DNA from: an uncultured Prevotella sp.
Lineage (GTDB): Bacteria > Bacteroidota > Bacteroidia > Bacteroidales > Bacteroidaceae
Direction of reading: 5' to 3'
Length of the DNA stretch: 64,000 nucleotides
Assembly (NCBI GenBank): GCA_905196835.1
Contig: CAJJWN010000002.1
Span: 62,001 to 126,000, forward strand
Position numbers and translations under genes: made by a program. The notes under the pieces were generated by a model that was given only the letters and a program-made list of their open reading frames with translations, was not told where the DNA came from and searched no databases. This document shows, in pieces, positions 51,009-60,683 of the stretch (the first letter of the stretch is position 1; the number at the start of each line of letters is the position of its first letter).

Positions 51009-51039
51009 TTTCATATTATTAAGAATATTGCTACCTTTG
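51009..51039 (+). promoter_or_regulatory. Probable promoter of the membrane protein-hisB unit
   Basis: TACCTTTG at 51032-51039 matches the -7 box, with TTTC at 51009-51012 exactly 19 bases upstream as a near -33 element. Confidence 0.6.
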
Positions 51040-51131
51040 TGGCAAAAATACAACATTTGACGCATTGTCGGGGTTAAAGCGAAAGCTAAACAACCATCAG
51101 ATACGTCAATGCAATATAAAAACACATTAGC

Positions 51132-52016
51132 ATGGATAATCTAAAACAAGCCTCGATAAGCAAAAGCCGCAGCTACACGGCTTGCCTGTCTGAAGCGCAC
51201 AGCATGTTCTTCGACAATGTCCGAACCATATTCAGCCGTACTTGGATTTACTGCCTTGCATTGGCTCTTGTGTCGGCCATGTATCTGTCACTCTATATAC
51301 ACGTCATGCTTTATGGTAACAATACAGGAGTTACAATAGCGTTGTGCGTGGCGTCACTTGTAACCTTGGCAGCTGAAATAGCATATTACGCAAAGGTAAT
51401 TAGCCTCGTTAATGGTCGCCCGATGAAATGGAACATCGCAAGATGCACCAACATAGCGGCCTGCTACATAGCATTTTGCGTTGTGCTTGTCTCGGTTTAT
51501 GCTTTCGTGGCTTATGGCGTGGTTATGGCCAAACAGCCAGTTAGTTTGGTGGAGATGCAGCCTCTTTTCTACATATTTGGAGGTGTGTCCATAATTGTAA
51601 TGTTTCTATTGCTTCCGTTCATATATGTGGCTATGAAGTATCTTATGGAACCAGAAAGCAGGCTTGGTAAGATAATATTCAAGTCATATAAAACCGGATT
51701 GCGCCATTGGGGACTGATATTCACGGCATTGTTCATTGCTACACTTTGTGCTTCAGTCTGCGCAGTGCTTGTCTCAATACCTATGTTCATAGTCTTGGCC
51801 GCAAATTCATTTTCGGTATATGGTGTGAACTTCATCGGCGACCCTACCGGCCTGCCGTCTTATTTTACGGAAATACAGCTTGTTGTTTTCACACTGACGT
51901 TTTTTATATGGGAATATGTAAATATCTTTATCCTTTTTGTATGTTATTTCCTTTATGGCAGCATAAGTACGAAGGAAAAAGAAAAGAAAGAGTTGGTTAA
52001 AGAACTAAAAGGTTGA
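51132..52016 (+). CDS. Polytopic membrane protein (unknown function)
   Basis: A 294-residue protein with about six membrane helices (about residues 38-60, 68-92, 110-135, 145-170, 192-220 and 245-275). The N-terminus is soluble and the C-terminus is a lysine-rich cytoplasmic tail ([16 protein letters not shown]). The sequence reminds one of YIP1/glycerophosphoryl-diester membrane-domain proteins of Bacteroidales, but no motif settles it. It is followed 10 bases later by hisB, suggesting co-transcription, yet nothing links it to histidine synthesis. Confidence 0.78.
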   Translation: MDNLKQASISKSRSYTACLSEAHSMFFDNVRTIFSRTWIYCLALALVSAMYLSLYIHVMLYGNNTGVTIALCVASLVTLAAEIAYYAKVISLVNGRPMKWNIARCTNIAACYIAFCVVLVSVYAFVAYGVVMAKQPVSLVEMQPLFYIFGGVSIIVMFLLLPFIYVAMKYLMEPESRLGKIIFKSYKTGLRHWGLIFTALFIATLCASVCAVLVSIPMFIVLAANSFSVYGVNFIGDPTGLPSYFTEIQLVVFTLTFFIWEYVNIFILFVCYFLYGSISTKEKEKKELVKELKG

Positions 52017-52026
52017 AATAACGGCT

Positions 52027-53103
52027 ATGGGAAAACAACGCATCTTATTTATCGACCGTGACGGAACGCTTGTTGAGGAACCGTATGACGAGCAGGTGGA
52101 TTCGTTTGACAAATTGAAGTTTGTAACCGGGGTTTTCCGTAACTTGGGCTTCATACGTTCACGCCTTGATTTCCGCTTTGTCATGGTGAGCAATCAGGAC
52201 GGTTTAGGTACAAGTTCTTTCCCCGAAGAAACGTTTTGGCCTATACATAATTTCATTCTGCAAACTCTTGCCGGTGAAGGAATTACTTTTGACGATATTC
52301 TTATAGACCGCCATTTTCCCGAAGACAACCATCCTTGCCGTAAGCCAGGAACAGGTATGCTTACCGAATATTTGAACAATCCGGAATATGACATAAAAGG
52401 AAGCTTCGTCATAGGCGACCGCGACACAGACCGACAACTTGCTGAAAATATAGGTTGCAAGGCTCTTATACTCGGTAAAGACGGCATGACATGGGACAAA
52501 ATAGCGGAAATATTATTCGCCGGTGAACGTGTGGCAGAAGTAAAAAGGACAACCCATGAAACCGATATTCATGTGTTGCTGAATGTTGACGGGACTGGCA
52601 AATGTGACATATCTACCGGTATAGGCTTCTTTGACCACATGCTTGAACAGATAGGCCGCCATGGAATGATGGATTTGGTTATACAGACAAATGGCGACCT
52701 TCACGTGGATGAGCATCATACAATAGAAGATACAGCCATTGCATTGGGTGAATGCCTGAACAAAGCTCTCGGCGACAAGCGCGGAATGGAACGCTACGGC
52801 TACTGCCTGCCTATGGATGATTGCTTATGTCAGGTTGCACTTGACTTTGGAGGCAGGCCATGGCTTGTATGGGATGCAGAGTTCAAACGGGAAAAAATCG
52901 GTGAAATGCCAACTGAAATGTTTTTCCATTTCTTCAAGAGCCTTAGCGATGCCGCCCGCATGAACCTTAACATCAAAGCCGAAGGACAAAACGAGCACCA
53001 CAAGATAGAAGGCATATTCAAGGCTTTGGCACGAGCACTCAAAATGGCTGTTAGGCGTGATATATACCATTATGAGCTTCCTACAACCAAGGGCATGTTG
53101 TGA
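52027..53103 (+). CDS. hisB: Bifunctional histidinol-phosphatase / imidazoleglycerol-phosphate dehydratase
   Basis: Two steps of histidine biosynthesis in one 358-residue protein. The N-terminal HAD phosphatase has [12 protein letters not shown] (Asp nucleophile at about residue 10) and [16 protein letters not shown]. The zinc loop reads [14 protein letters not shown], so two of the four ligands seen in E. coli HisB (C-x-H..C-x-C) are changed to Asp and His. The C-terminal dehydratase (about 170-358) is complete: [29 protein letters not shown] and [15 protein letters not shown] carry the manganese-binding histidines. No other his genes are in the window. Confidence 0.94.
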   Translation: MGKQRILFIDRDGTLVEEPYDEQVDSFDKLKFVTGVFRNLGFIRSRLDFRFVMVSNQDGLGTSSFPEETFWPIHNFILQTLAGEGITFDDILIDRHFPEDNHPCRKPGTGMLTEYLNNPEYDIKGSFVIGDRDTDRQLAENIGCKALILGKDGMTWDKIAEILFAGERVAEVKRTTHETDIHVLLNVDGTGKCDISTGIGFFDHMLEQIGRHGMMDLVIQTNGDLHVDEHHTIEDTAIALGECLNKALGDKRGMERYGYCLPMDDCLCQVALDFGGRPWLVWDAEFKREKIGEMPTEMFFHFFKSLSDAARMNLNIKAEGQNEHHKIEGIFKALARALKMAVRRDIYHYELPTTKGML

Positions 53104-53124
53104 GAACTTTATTATATCCATGCG

Positions 53125-53736
53125 CTAAAGCATGAATACGAACCTAGCTGAATAGTATAGCTGGATAGCCAATACGTATATAGGGAACAACGGAGCGGCC
53201 ATGACAATGCCTCCATACAGACTTTTGAAAATGTCTCCGATGTTGGTTAATGTGCCGTTTGTTATTCCGTAAGTTAAAGACATTACAGTGACGGCAAACG
53301 CCAATAACGCCACTGCTGACGCACTGAATGCACTTGGAAACAGACTTCCAGACAGGCCGAGAAGAACCGCATGTGGCACAAAGGCAAGCAGGACAATTGT
53401 GAATGTAAAAGCGATGAGCACACAAAGTGCTGTATATAAAGCATGACGCTCTCGGCGACCAATGTCGGAACCGTTGAACAATGATACTATAACTTTATTC
53501 AAACCGCTTTTTGCAAGAGCACCGTATGCCATGGAGCATAGTATAATCCATGCAAGCAAACTGCCTGATATATTGTCAACGAATGTGCCCAAGAACCATC
53601 GTATGCCTTCACCGCTAAGCAAAGACCTTAGCGGTAAAGATGGCATAACCGTTACAATTGCCCACGATAATAAGACTAAGACCACCTGCAATATGGCTAA
53701 TGCAGCCGCAACGCCAGGCAAAACATTCCGTTTCAT
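53125..53736 (-). CDS. Half-size AbgT-like membrane protein
   Basis: A 203-residue protein with about five helices. Its segment LRSLLSGEGIRWFLGTFVDNISG aligns in my reading with the AbgT transporter region VKNLLSVEGLHWFLPNVIKNFSG, and its C-terminal LTYGITNGTLTNIGDIFKSL..GIVMAAPLFPIY aligns with a later AbgT segment LAYGIATRTIRRQADLPHLL..GFIVMVFPLAQF. AbgT exports or imports p-aminobenzoyl-glutamate and has about 500 residues, so this protein lacks much of the transporter. It could be a shortened family, a partner subunit, or a decayed gene. It lies between hisB (convergent) and the response regulator, 40 bases after the latter's stop. Confidence 0.65.
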   Translation of the reverse strand: MKRNVLPGVAAALAILQVVLVLLSWAIVTVMPSLPLRSLLSGEGIRWFLGTFVDNISGSLLAWIILCSMAYGALAKSGLNKVIVSLFNGSDIGRRERHALYTALCVLIAFTFTIVLLAFVPHAVLLGLSGSLFPSAFSASAVALLAFAVTVMSLTYGITNGTLTNIGDIFKSLYGGIVMAAPLFPIYVLAIQLYYSARFVFML

Positions 53737-53776
53737 ACCGTATTCCGTAATTTATGGGCATTCATTATAACTTGTA

Positions 53777-54508
53777 TCAATTATCGTCCGGATGTAAATT
53801 GTCCGCATCAAGTATATGCAGTTCGATAGCCCTTGTAACAAGTCGTGTGGCATTGACACCGATACCGCCATTGCCGTTAGGAAACAGTTTACGTACAAGC
53901 TCATTTTGCCTTTTCTCCAGACTTTTCACACCGAACGGCATCCCGTGCAGTCCTGTTATCTGTTCTTTGGTATATCCCAAGGCAAGATGACGTAAGAAAC
54001 GTTCGTCATATTCGTCTATCTCATAATTTATGAGTGCCTCTTGGCGCATTATCTGGCTGTTCACGCTTTGCTTGAAACGCTTTATAATCACTTCGAGTAT
54101 CGGCTGGTTGAACACAAGCTTGCGTCCACTCATCACGCTGGCAATGTCACCTCGTGTAAGCAGTTCTCCACTTTTTAGTATTATCCCGTCGCATCCTGCG
54201 TCAAGCGCGTCTACCCACAACTTCTCATTCAGTATTTCACCTGTGAAGATGAGTATTTTTACATCTCTGTGTACTTCCTTCGTGTGGCGGCATATCTCCA
54301 CTCCAACCGTAGTGGAGCCGCCAAGTCCCAAGTCGAGCAGCACAAGGTCAGGCTTCTGCTGCTTCATCAAGCGCCAATATTCTGCCTCAGTGCTTGCTGT
54401 ACCTATGATTTCAGCTTCAGGCACATCGTTTTTCAGTATGCCTTCGGTGCCTTTCAGTTCCAACGGTACATCCTCAACTATTATGACACTAAACTTTTCC
54501 ATATTCAT
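53777..54508 (-). CDS. Two-component response regulator (REC plus LuxR-like output)
   Basis: A 243-residue response regulator from MNMEKFSVI. The receiver domain (residues about 5-125) has the acidic pair VEDV, the phosphoacceptor in LVLLDLGLGG, and IFTGE and LKSGE with the conserved Thr/Ser and Lys. The output part (about 165-243) contains RFLRHLALGYTKEQITGLHGM, a helix-turn-helix similar to LuxR/NarL types but shifted in sequence. The sensor kinase gene directly upstream ends only 26 bases into it (54534 versus 54508 start), so the pair is a two-component system. The regulated genes are unknown. Confidence 0.9.
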   Translation of the reverse strand: MNMEKFSVIIVEDVPLELKGTEGILKNDVPEAEIIGTASTEAEYWRLMKQQKPDLVLLDLGLGGSTTVGVEICRHTKEVHRDVKILIFTGEILNEKLWVDALDAGCDGIILKSGELLTRGDIASVMSGRKLVFNQPILEVIIKRFKQSVNSQIMRQEALINYEIDEYDERFLRHLALGYTKEQITGLHGMPFGVKSLEKRQNELVRKLFPNGNGGIGVNATRLVTRAIELHILDADNLHPDDN

Positions 54509-54533
54509 TGATACTTGTATATTTACCCGGTTA

Positions 54534-57500
54534 TTATATTGCCGGTTTCGCAAAAACAAGATGTATAGATATGCCTCCGCTTGCCAATGGCTTTACCGTT
54601 ATTCCGCATCCGTGGAGGTTGGTCTGCTCCGCTATTTCACGCAAAACTTGCCTGCAAATCATGAACGGAATATTGTGTACTGCCGGTGAAAAGAGTTCCC
54701 TGCATTGTCCTTCCGTAAGCTTTATTTCATTACTTGTAAACTCGATTGTCAGATACCTTGAGCCTAACGGCGATGTCGTCACAGACGAGTATGTACACTG
54801 GCATTGACGTTTGAGAACGTCAAACAAATATACTATAAGAGCCTTGTCACCAAGCACATATATGTCAGTTCCGAGCAAGCTTTTCAGCGGAACCGGCTTG
54901 CATTCAAAGTTTATTGCATCAGCCTGCCGCTTTACTTGTTTGCATAAGATTGAGTATAAGTCCTTGTAATATGCCACAACTTCGCTAACTGCATCAACGT
55001 TGGCATTTGAATTGAGCAACAAGCGGCTTATCTGTGAAGGGTAATACATCGTCTCATGTTTAAGTGTGCTCAAGCCATTGTCTATTACGTTGTTACAGAC
55101 GTGCAACTTATCTTTCTCATATGATACTCTACGCAGTTCGTCTTCCGTGAACTCTATCGATTGGCGTTTTGCAATTCTATGCTTCACTGCATACTGCAAA
55201 GCTGTCTTTATTTTCATCATGATGCCATTCAACTCCTCAGGGTATTTTGACGTATCCACGGTGCTTATCATGTCAAGTTTTTCTTCGTCGGCCATGGTTG
55301 AAAGCAATATCTTATTGACATTGCGTATGTTGTCAGCACACAGGCGATAATACAGCACACGGCGGTAATACAGGAAGTAAAATGCAAAGACCGCAGCGGC
55401 AAGCATCACTACAAGCACTACCACTGCGACTGTCTTGTTGGTACCTGCGGCCTGCATTGTCAGACAATATTCTTCAAGCCCTTTGTTGTCGGCCGAACGT
55501 TCTTTGAACAGCCGTGTATAAACCATATTGTTGTATTCGTACAAATCCCATCGGTGTAGAGCAAGTGCCGCTACGGCGCTTTCGTTGCGAATGTCGAGGA
55601 TTATGTCGTAGTCGGTCATGACCTTGTGTAGGAGCCATTGCAATTCTGCCGGCATGGCTGCACCGTTGTCTGTCGCTACCATAAGATGCTTTCCACCGGG
55701 ATGCAATGACAGATAATAACGGTTAAGGCATACACGCGCCGAGTCTGCAAAGGCGAGTGTTCTTTCATAGCTTCCTGACAGGTTGCAATAATAAGCAGAG
55801 TCGGCGTATGCCCCGGCTTCACGCAAAAGCTTTGCGTCATTGGAAGCCGATAAATCCACACTGTATGTAAAGGCTAATAACAACGCCAGAAGTACACGCA
55901 TTACTCCATACGGTAGCCGGAAGTAGAACCTGCTGCCCCTACCATTCACGCTCTCGGCCGACAAGCTGCATACATTGAATATTCGGCTTGTCTTTTTGTA
56001 GCGGTCAATGATACCTTTGCAGTTCATGAGCCCGAAGCCATGCCCGTTAGTAATCTTATGGCTGAATATTCCAGACAGTTCACTCTCCGACATTCCTATA
56101 CCGGTGTCACTGACTGATATTTCTACATAGTCAGCGGCTTTGACTGCCGATATGTTTACAGTGCCGCCCTTTTGCGTAAATTTGCGTGCGTTGTCGGCAA
56201 GCGTGTTCAGCATGAATACGGTTAAAGCCTTGTCTGCCTTGACAACAGCGTCGGTCTGTTCCACTTCGAGGCTTATGCCTTTGAGACTGAACGACATACC
56301 AGACTTTGACAATATTGCAAACACATCCTGAAGGGCAAAACTCTCTATGTGCAAGTCAAGATGTCCCTGGCGCAACTGTATCCAGTGTGTGAGTACGGCG
56401 TTGTATTCGCCTATTTTACCTGCAAGCTCGGCCATATAAGCAAGGCGTGCTTGGCGAACATCGTCTGTATCGTTGCCGTTTTTCAATCTTTCCGCCTCGT
56501 TGATAATCCGGTCAATGAGCGGCATTATGCTGCTTGCCAAAAACACTTTTGCTTTATTGTCGAGCGTACGTCTTTTGTCTTTTTCCAGCTGCAATTTAGT
56601 TAATGATAGTTGCCCTATCAGCTCTTCGAGCCTGCTGTCGAGGTCAGAATCCTCTTTCTTTCTGGCTTGTTCCCAATTTCGCAACGGTGCGAGTAAATCA
56701 TCTAAGTATGCAGCTCCGCGCCGGTGTTTTCCCCTTTTATCGAGCACGTACATCAGGACTCCCACAGCCGTTGCCAGAGTTAAAATTGCGACTATTAACC
56801 AATTAAGTTCGCTCGAAGTTCGCTCCAACTGCTCGGCGCGAGCTTCAAGCTGTCTGTCTTGCCTGGTGTACTCTTGTATGTCGAGATAGGCATTCCGGTT
56901 TATGTCGCTGTTGTTTTTGTCATTCATGGCAGAGTACACCATGCTAAGACACTTCTTTATACTGGCTACGAGGTCAGGTGCCCTGTTTATAGTTTTATCA
57001 GTGTAAAGTGCATTTTCAAGGCAAATGAGTGACGAATGATAGTCACCAAGCGCGAAATAGCATTGTGCCAATGTCCTGTATGCACCTGCTATCTGATACA
57101 CGTCGCCATATGCTTTAAACATGTTGAGTGCCCTTTGCGCAAAGTATCCGGCCAACAAGCTGTCGGGCATGTTGTCATCATTGATGTAGGCCAAGGCCGC
57201 TTTGTTGTCGCGTGCCAATTGCAATCCGGTAGTGCGGTCAAGCAAGTGTTCGCTTATTGCTTGCAGGGCGTTGGCTTGCCAATACACCATGCCGCTGCGT
57301 TTGGCAAGCACGTAGCATTTCATAAGGTATTCAAACTCCCTTTGAGCCGTAGCAGCCTGCTTTCCGCCAAGTATGCCGCCACTGCCTATTTGATACAGGT
57401 AAGCGGCATATTGCGCCGTGTCTGATTGTATGCCTTCAGCCGGGTCAACATGTTTCATTGCTTCAGCCGACTGATGCTGAAGCCCGACATAATAATAATA

Positions 57501-58016
57501 GGTGGAGCTGACAATAAGATATTCGGTCCGTGCGTACACATAACGCTGCTTCATGCGGCAGTCCATGCCATCCTTTTCTTCCTCAATACGCCTTATGCGC
57601 CTTATTGCACGCTCACGGTAGTAGTAAAAGTCTTTGTTGCGCGACTGGCGTTGGCACAGGCGCATGTGCTGCACATCGGCCACAAGCTGTTCTACCTGGT
57701 TGTCTGTTGCGGCCAAAGCGCTGTCAAGGCGGGCTGCAGCAAGACCATAGTCCATCTGGGCAATGTCGGCAAAGGCGAGGTTGTTATACGCCTCCGCCCT
57801 ACCCGACGGATACCCGGCAGCCAAAGCAAGTGCTTTTAAAGCGAAGCTGCTAACCGAGTCTATGTTGCGGTAATGGTAAGTGTATGCCAAATCGTTCAGC
57901 CTGTCTACTCCGGCGTCGCCATGCCGTGTACAAGCCGAAAACAGAAAAAGGCCCAATAGGCCGGCAAGCACTATTGGGCCTTTGAGTATGCGTATGTCAA
58001 GCGCGAGCCTTGGCAA
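54534..58016 (-). CDS. Two-module sensor histidine kinase (DUF5112/DUF5113-type)
   Basis: A 1160-residue envelope sensor. Layout by residue: lipoprotein-like signal (12-29, LFLFSAC), periplasmic TPR-like domain (35-400), helix (405-424), coiled coil, then an ATP-binding kinase core with N box [10 protein letters not shown] (604-613), G1 DTGIGMS (637) and G2 HGFGLMNC (659). A second signal-like helix starts at Met706 ([14 protein letters not shown]), followed by a second periplasmic domain, a helix (861-882) and a cytoplasmic region with [15 protein letters not shown], whose His987 is the likely phosphoacceptor. The C-terminal ATPase-like part lacks N and G boxes. The start is TTG 58016, 20 bases inside eda. 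The response regulator follows directly. Confidence 0.88.
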   Translation of the reverse strand: MPRLALDIRILKGPIVLAGLLGLFLFSACTRHGDAGVDRLNDLAYTYHYRNIDSVSSFALKALALAAGYPSGRAEAYNNLAFADIAQMDYGLAAARLDSALAATDNQVEQLVADVQHMRLCQRQSRNKDFYYYRERAIRRIRRIEEEKDGMDCRMKQRYVYARTEYLIVSSTYYYYVGLQHQSAEAMKHVDPAEGIQSDTAQYAAYLYQIGSGGILGGKQAATAQREFEYLMKCYVLAKRSGMVYWQANALQAISEHLLDRTTGLQLARDNKAALAYINDDNMPDSLLAGYFAQRALNMFKAYGDVYQIAGAYRTLAQCYFALGDYHSSLICLENALYTDKTINRAPDLVASIKKCLSMVYSAMNDKNNSDINRNAYLDIQEYTRQDRQLEARAEQLERTSSELNWLIVAILTLATAVGVLMYVLDKRGKHRRGAAYLDDLLAPLRNWEQARKKEDSDLDSRLEELIGQLSLTKLQLEKDKRRTLDNKAKVFLASSIMPLIDRIINEAERLKNGNDTDDVRQARLAYMAELAGKIGEYNAVLTHWIQLRQGHLDLHIESFALQDVFAILSKSGMSFSLKGISLEVEQTDAVVKADKALTVFMLNTLADNARKFTQKGGTVNISAVKAADYVEISVSDTGIGMSESELSGIFSHKITNGHGFGLMNCKGIIDRYKKTSRIFNVCSLSAESVNGRGSRFYFRLPYGVMRVLLALLLAFTYSVDLSASNDAKLLREAGAYADSAYYCNLSGSYERTLAFADSARVCLNRYYLSLHPGGKHLMVATDNGAAMPAELQWLLHKVMTDYDIILDIRNESAVAALALHRWDLYEYNNMVYTRLFKERSADNKGLEEYCLTMQAAGTNKTVAVVVLVVMLAAAVFAFYFLYYRRVLYYRLCADNIRNVNKILLSTMADEEKLDMISTVDTSKYPEELNGIMMKIKTALQYAVKHRIAKRQSIEFTEDELRRVSYEKDKLHVCNNVIDNGLSTLKHETMYYPSQISRLLLNSNANVDAVSEVVAYYKDLYSILCKQVKRQADAINFECKPVPLKSLLGTDIYVLGDKALIVYLFDVLKRQCQCTYSSVTTSPLGSRYLTIEFTSNEIKLTEGQCRELFSPAVHNIPFMICRQVLREIAEQTNLHGCGITVKPLASGGISIHLVFAKPAI

Positions 58017-58665
58017 TGTAACCCAACGCCTCCTTACACTTGTCGGTTATTGCCTGCCAGTCGCCTGCGGCCACTACGTCCTTGGGGAACAGCTTTGAGC
58101 CCATGCCAACGCAGAACACGCCGGCCTTGAACCAAGAAGTAAGGTTCTCTTCGTCAGGCGATACACCACCGGTCACCATCAGCTTCGACCAAGGCATCGG
58201 GGCAAGCAGTCCTTTTACCAACTTCGGGCCGAGCACGTCGCCGGGGAATACCTTGCACAGGTCGCAACCCTTCTCCTGGGCGAAACCAATTTCAGACACG
58301 CTGCCGCATCCTGGGGTATATGGAATAAGGCGGCGGTTACAAACTGTTGCTATGTCGGGATTGTACAACGGACCTACCACGAAGTTGGCACCCAGCTGGA
58401 TGTACAGTGCAGCCGTGGCCGGGTCAACAACAGAGCCTACGCCGAGTGCAAGCTCGGGGCATTCTTTTGCGGCGAACTTAACCACTTCGCCAAACACCTC
58501 GTGGGCGAAGTCGCCGCGGTTGGTGAACTCGAACGCGCGCACGCCGCCGTCGTAGCAAGCTTTCACAACCTTCTTTGCTATTTCCACATCCTTGTGGTAG
58601 AATACGGGCACCATTCCCGTAGCGCCCATCTTCTGCAATACTGCTATCTTATCAAACTTTGCCAT
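57997..58665 (-). CDS. eda: 2-Keto-3-deoxy-6-phosphogluconate / 4-hydroxy-2-oxoglutarate aldolase
   Basis: Cleaves KDPG to pyruvate and glyceraldehyde 3-phosphate, the last Entner-Doudoroff step. A 222-residue barrel with the conserved Glu in [33 protein letters not shown], the Schiff-base lysine region [19 protein letters not shown], and [11 protein letters not shown]. Its last 20 bases overlap the start of the sensor kinase. It follows kdgK by 141 bases that contain an AT-rich inverted repeat, so the two enzymes are probably a unit with a partial block between them. Confidence 0.96.
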   Translation of the reverse strand: MAKFDKIAVLQKMGATGMVPVFYHKDVEIAKKVVKACYDGGVRAFEFTNRGDFAHEVFGEVVKFAAKECPELALGVGSVVDPATAALYIQLGANFVVGPLYNPDIATVCNRRLIPYTPGCGSVSEIGFAQEKGCDLCKVFPGDVLGPKLVKGLLAPMPWSKLMVTGGVSPDEENLTSWFKAGVFCVGMGSKLFPKDVVAAGDWQAITDKCKEALGYIAKARA

Positions 58666-58677
58666 AATGTCTTTTTT

Positions 58678-58804
58678 AGTTAAGAATTAAGAGTTAAGAA
58701 TTAAGAAATCATTTGCTATGGCATTCCATTCTTCATCCTTAATTCTTAGCTCTTAATTCTTAAAATTCTTAGCTCTTAATTCTTAATTCTTAACTTTTAA
58801 TTCT
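58678..58804. repeat. AT-rich stop-abutting inverted repeat, copy 6
   Basis: The left arm (58678-58708) consists of AGTTAAGAATTAAG units and the right side (58737-58804) is a longer series of CTTAATTCTTAGCTCTTAATTC-like units. It begins directly after the kdgK stop (minus strand) and ends near the eda start. The right side carries both CTTAGCTC and CTTAAC forms, as if two element generations had merged. Confidence 0.85.
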
Positions 58805-58806
58805 CA

Positions 58807-59832
58807 TCATCTCTGCACGCGTCCCGAAGCGTCGCCGCCTGCAAGGTTCTCCACCTCGGCAGCCGACATCAAGTTGAAGTCGCCAGGTATGGTATGCTTC
58901 AAAGCCGAAGCGGCAACGGCAAACTCGAGAGCCTTGCCCTGGTCGCCGGGATATGTCAACATGCCGTGTATGAGGCCACCAGAGAACGAGTCTCCACCGC
59001 CTACGCGGTCGATAATTGGCAATATGTCGTAACGCTTGCTCTGGTAGAACTCCTTACCGTCGTAGATAAGCGCCTTCCAGCCGTTATGACTTGCAGAGAG
59101 CGACTCACGCAGAGTTGACACAACATACTTGAAGCCGAACTCCTGCATCATGCCCTTGAATATGCCGTAGTAACCCTCGGCGTCAGTCTTGCCGCCCTCA
59201 ACGTCGGCCTCAGGCTTGAAGCCGAGGCAGAGCTGTGCGTCCTCCTCATTGCCTATGCACACGTCAACATACTTCATCAACGGTTTCATGATGCTTTGCG
59301 CCTTCTCCGAAGTCCACAGCTTCTTGCGGAAGTTAAGGTCAACGCTTACGGTAACGCCGTGACGCTTTGCAGCCTCGCAGGCCAGGCGGGTCAGCTCGGC
59401 AGCTTTGTCGCTTATGGCCGGAGTGATGCCGCTCCAGTGGAACCACTGCGCGCCTTCCATAATCTCGTCGAAGTTAAAGTCTTCGGGGTCAGCCTCTGAT
59501 ATTGCGCTGTGTGCACGGTCGTATATAACCTTAGAGGGGCGCATACATGCTCCGCTCTCCAAGTAATATATGCCCACACGGTCGCCACCACGGGCAATAT
59601 AGCGCGTATCAACGCCATAACGGCGCAGCGCATTTACGGCGCACTGGCCTATCTCGTGCTTGGGCAGCTTGGTTACGAAGTAAGCCTCATGCCCGTAGTT
59701 GGCAAGACTTACGGCCACGTTGGCCTCGCCTCCGCCGTAAACCACGTCGAACACGTCGCTCTGTACAAACCTCTTCTGTCCGGGAGAAGACAGGCGGAGC
59801 ATTATCTCGCCCAATGTTACTACTTTTGCCAT
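58807..59832 (-). CDS. kdgK: 2-Keto-3-deoxygluconate kinase (PfkB family)
   Basis: Phosphorylates 2-keto-3-deoxygluconate to KDPG, feeding eda. A 341-residue ribokinase-fold protein: N-terminal GEIMLRLSSPGQKRF, substrate region VYGGGEANVAVSLANYGHEAYFVTKLP, conserved YYLESGACMRPSKVIYDRAHSA, SVDLNFRKKLW and the C-terminal anion-hole DRVGGGDSFSGGLIHGM, whose Asp is the catalytic base. With eda it completes the lower part of uronate (pectin-type) degradation. A strong promoter precedes it. Confidence 0.93.
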   Translation of the reverse strand: MAKVVTLGEIMLRLSSPGQKRFVQSDVFDVVYGGGEANVAVSLANYGHEAYFVTKLPKHEIGQCAVNALRRYGVDTRYIARGGDRVGIYYLESGACMRPSKVIYDRAHSAISEADPEDFNFDEIMEGAQWFHWSGITPAISDKAAELTRLACEAAKRHGVTVSVDLNFRKKLWTSEKAQSIMKPLMKYVDVCIGNEEDAQLCLGFKPEADVEGGKTDAEGYYGIFKGMMQEFGFKYVVSTLRESLSASHNGWKALIYDGKEFYQSKRYDILPIIDRVGGGDSFSGGLIHGMLTYPGDQGKALEFAVAASALKHTIPGDFNLMSAAEVENLAGGDASGRVQR

Positions 59833-59892
59833 TTTCTAATGTTTTAGTTTTTTGATGTTAATAGATTTATATTAGATTTGTTTTTTGGTTTA

Positions 59893-59924
59893 CAAAGTTA
59901 ATACTAAAATTTGTCATGAGCAAA
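59893..59924 (-). promoter_or_regulatory. kdgK: Strong promoter of the kdgK-eda-kinase unit
   Basis: On the minus strand TTTG (59924-59921), 20 bases, then TAACTTTG (59900-59893): a close consensus match, 60 bases before kdgK. Confidence 0.7.
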
Positions 59925-60030
59925 GAAAAGGACAAAAAATCACATCTTTTCATATACTATGCGAAGCCGGAAATAAAACTGACGGCATAAAAATGATGTA
60001 TCAAAAAGCAATGTAATTCACCGAAATGCA

Positions 60031-60384
60031 AGCATTGTGTCAAAATGAGAATGTACGACATTTCTGTCAAAATAGAAAAATGAGGACAGTATGGGCTGTT
60101 CTTTTTGTCGCCAAAAGAGATTGATATTGTTCTGTTTTTCGGCAAAAGAAGCGGTAAAAGCGGTCTTTTAGCATGTGAAAGACCATCTTCAGGCACGGGA
60201 AAGGCCGTCTTCTCGGCTGACGGATACCGTATTCGTCGCCAACAAAGGCCGTTTTTACAGTTTCCAACAGTCGTTTTTGTTGCACACTTCAGCTGTTTTA
60301 TCTGTAACGTTTTGATTTTATGGTTTTTAATATTGCACACTCTATTTTCGCGTATTTACGTCCGAAGGATAAATATTTTGCAAC
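60031..60384 (+). repeat. Long intergenic element, copy 4
   Basis: A 354-bp element in the 851-bp spacer between divergent kdgK and the DUF4861 gene. Block order: GTCAAAATGAGAATGTACG, GTCAAAATAGAAAAATGAGG, GGGCTGTTCTTTTTGTCGCC, TTGATATTGTTCTG, then GACGG..CTTTT hairpins, TTGCACAC at 60280 and again at 60333 (53 bp apart), and CGTATTTACGTCC..GATAAATATTTTGC. It is nearly the same length as copy 2. The rest of the spacer (60385-60610) shows a TTGTCGT..ACGACAA hairpin near 60430 and nothing else definite. Confidence 0.85.
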
Positions 60385-60610
60385 GAGGCCGTTCTACGAC
60401 GTCAAGCAAAATCAAAGTGTAAGGGATATTGTCGTTCCGACGACAATCAGCACAAAGCCGAATGTACGTATCAAGAATGGCGCACGCCAATAGTGGTACA
60501 CATACGCGTACGCCTGCCGATATGCCGGTGTTTATTCCTTGCGACAAGCCCCAATTACATAATAATATATAAAACTGGCCGTAAGCGTCAAGTTTACCGT
60601 TTTTTATTGC

Positions 60611-60618
60611 TACATTTG
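60611..60618 (+). promoter_or_regulatory. Probable promoter of the DUF4861 gene (-7 box)
   Basis: TACATTTG matches the -7 box and gives a leader of about 60 bases. The -33 region lacks TTTG at normal spacing. Confidence 0.5.
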
Positions 60619-60683
60619 CAATACAATTGTCATACATGAAAAGTATCTGATTTCAAACGATATCGACTAAAACTTAAATTGTA

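Noticed and set aside
60356..60637. A 93-residue minus-strand frame in the kdgK-DUF4861 spacer
   Set aside because: It begins inside the noncoding element's end, has no promoter facing it, and no recognisable sequence.
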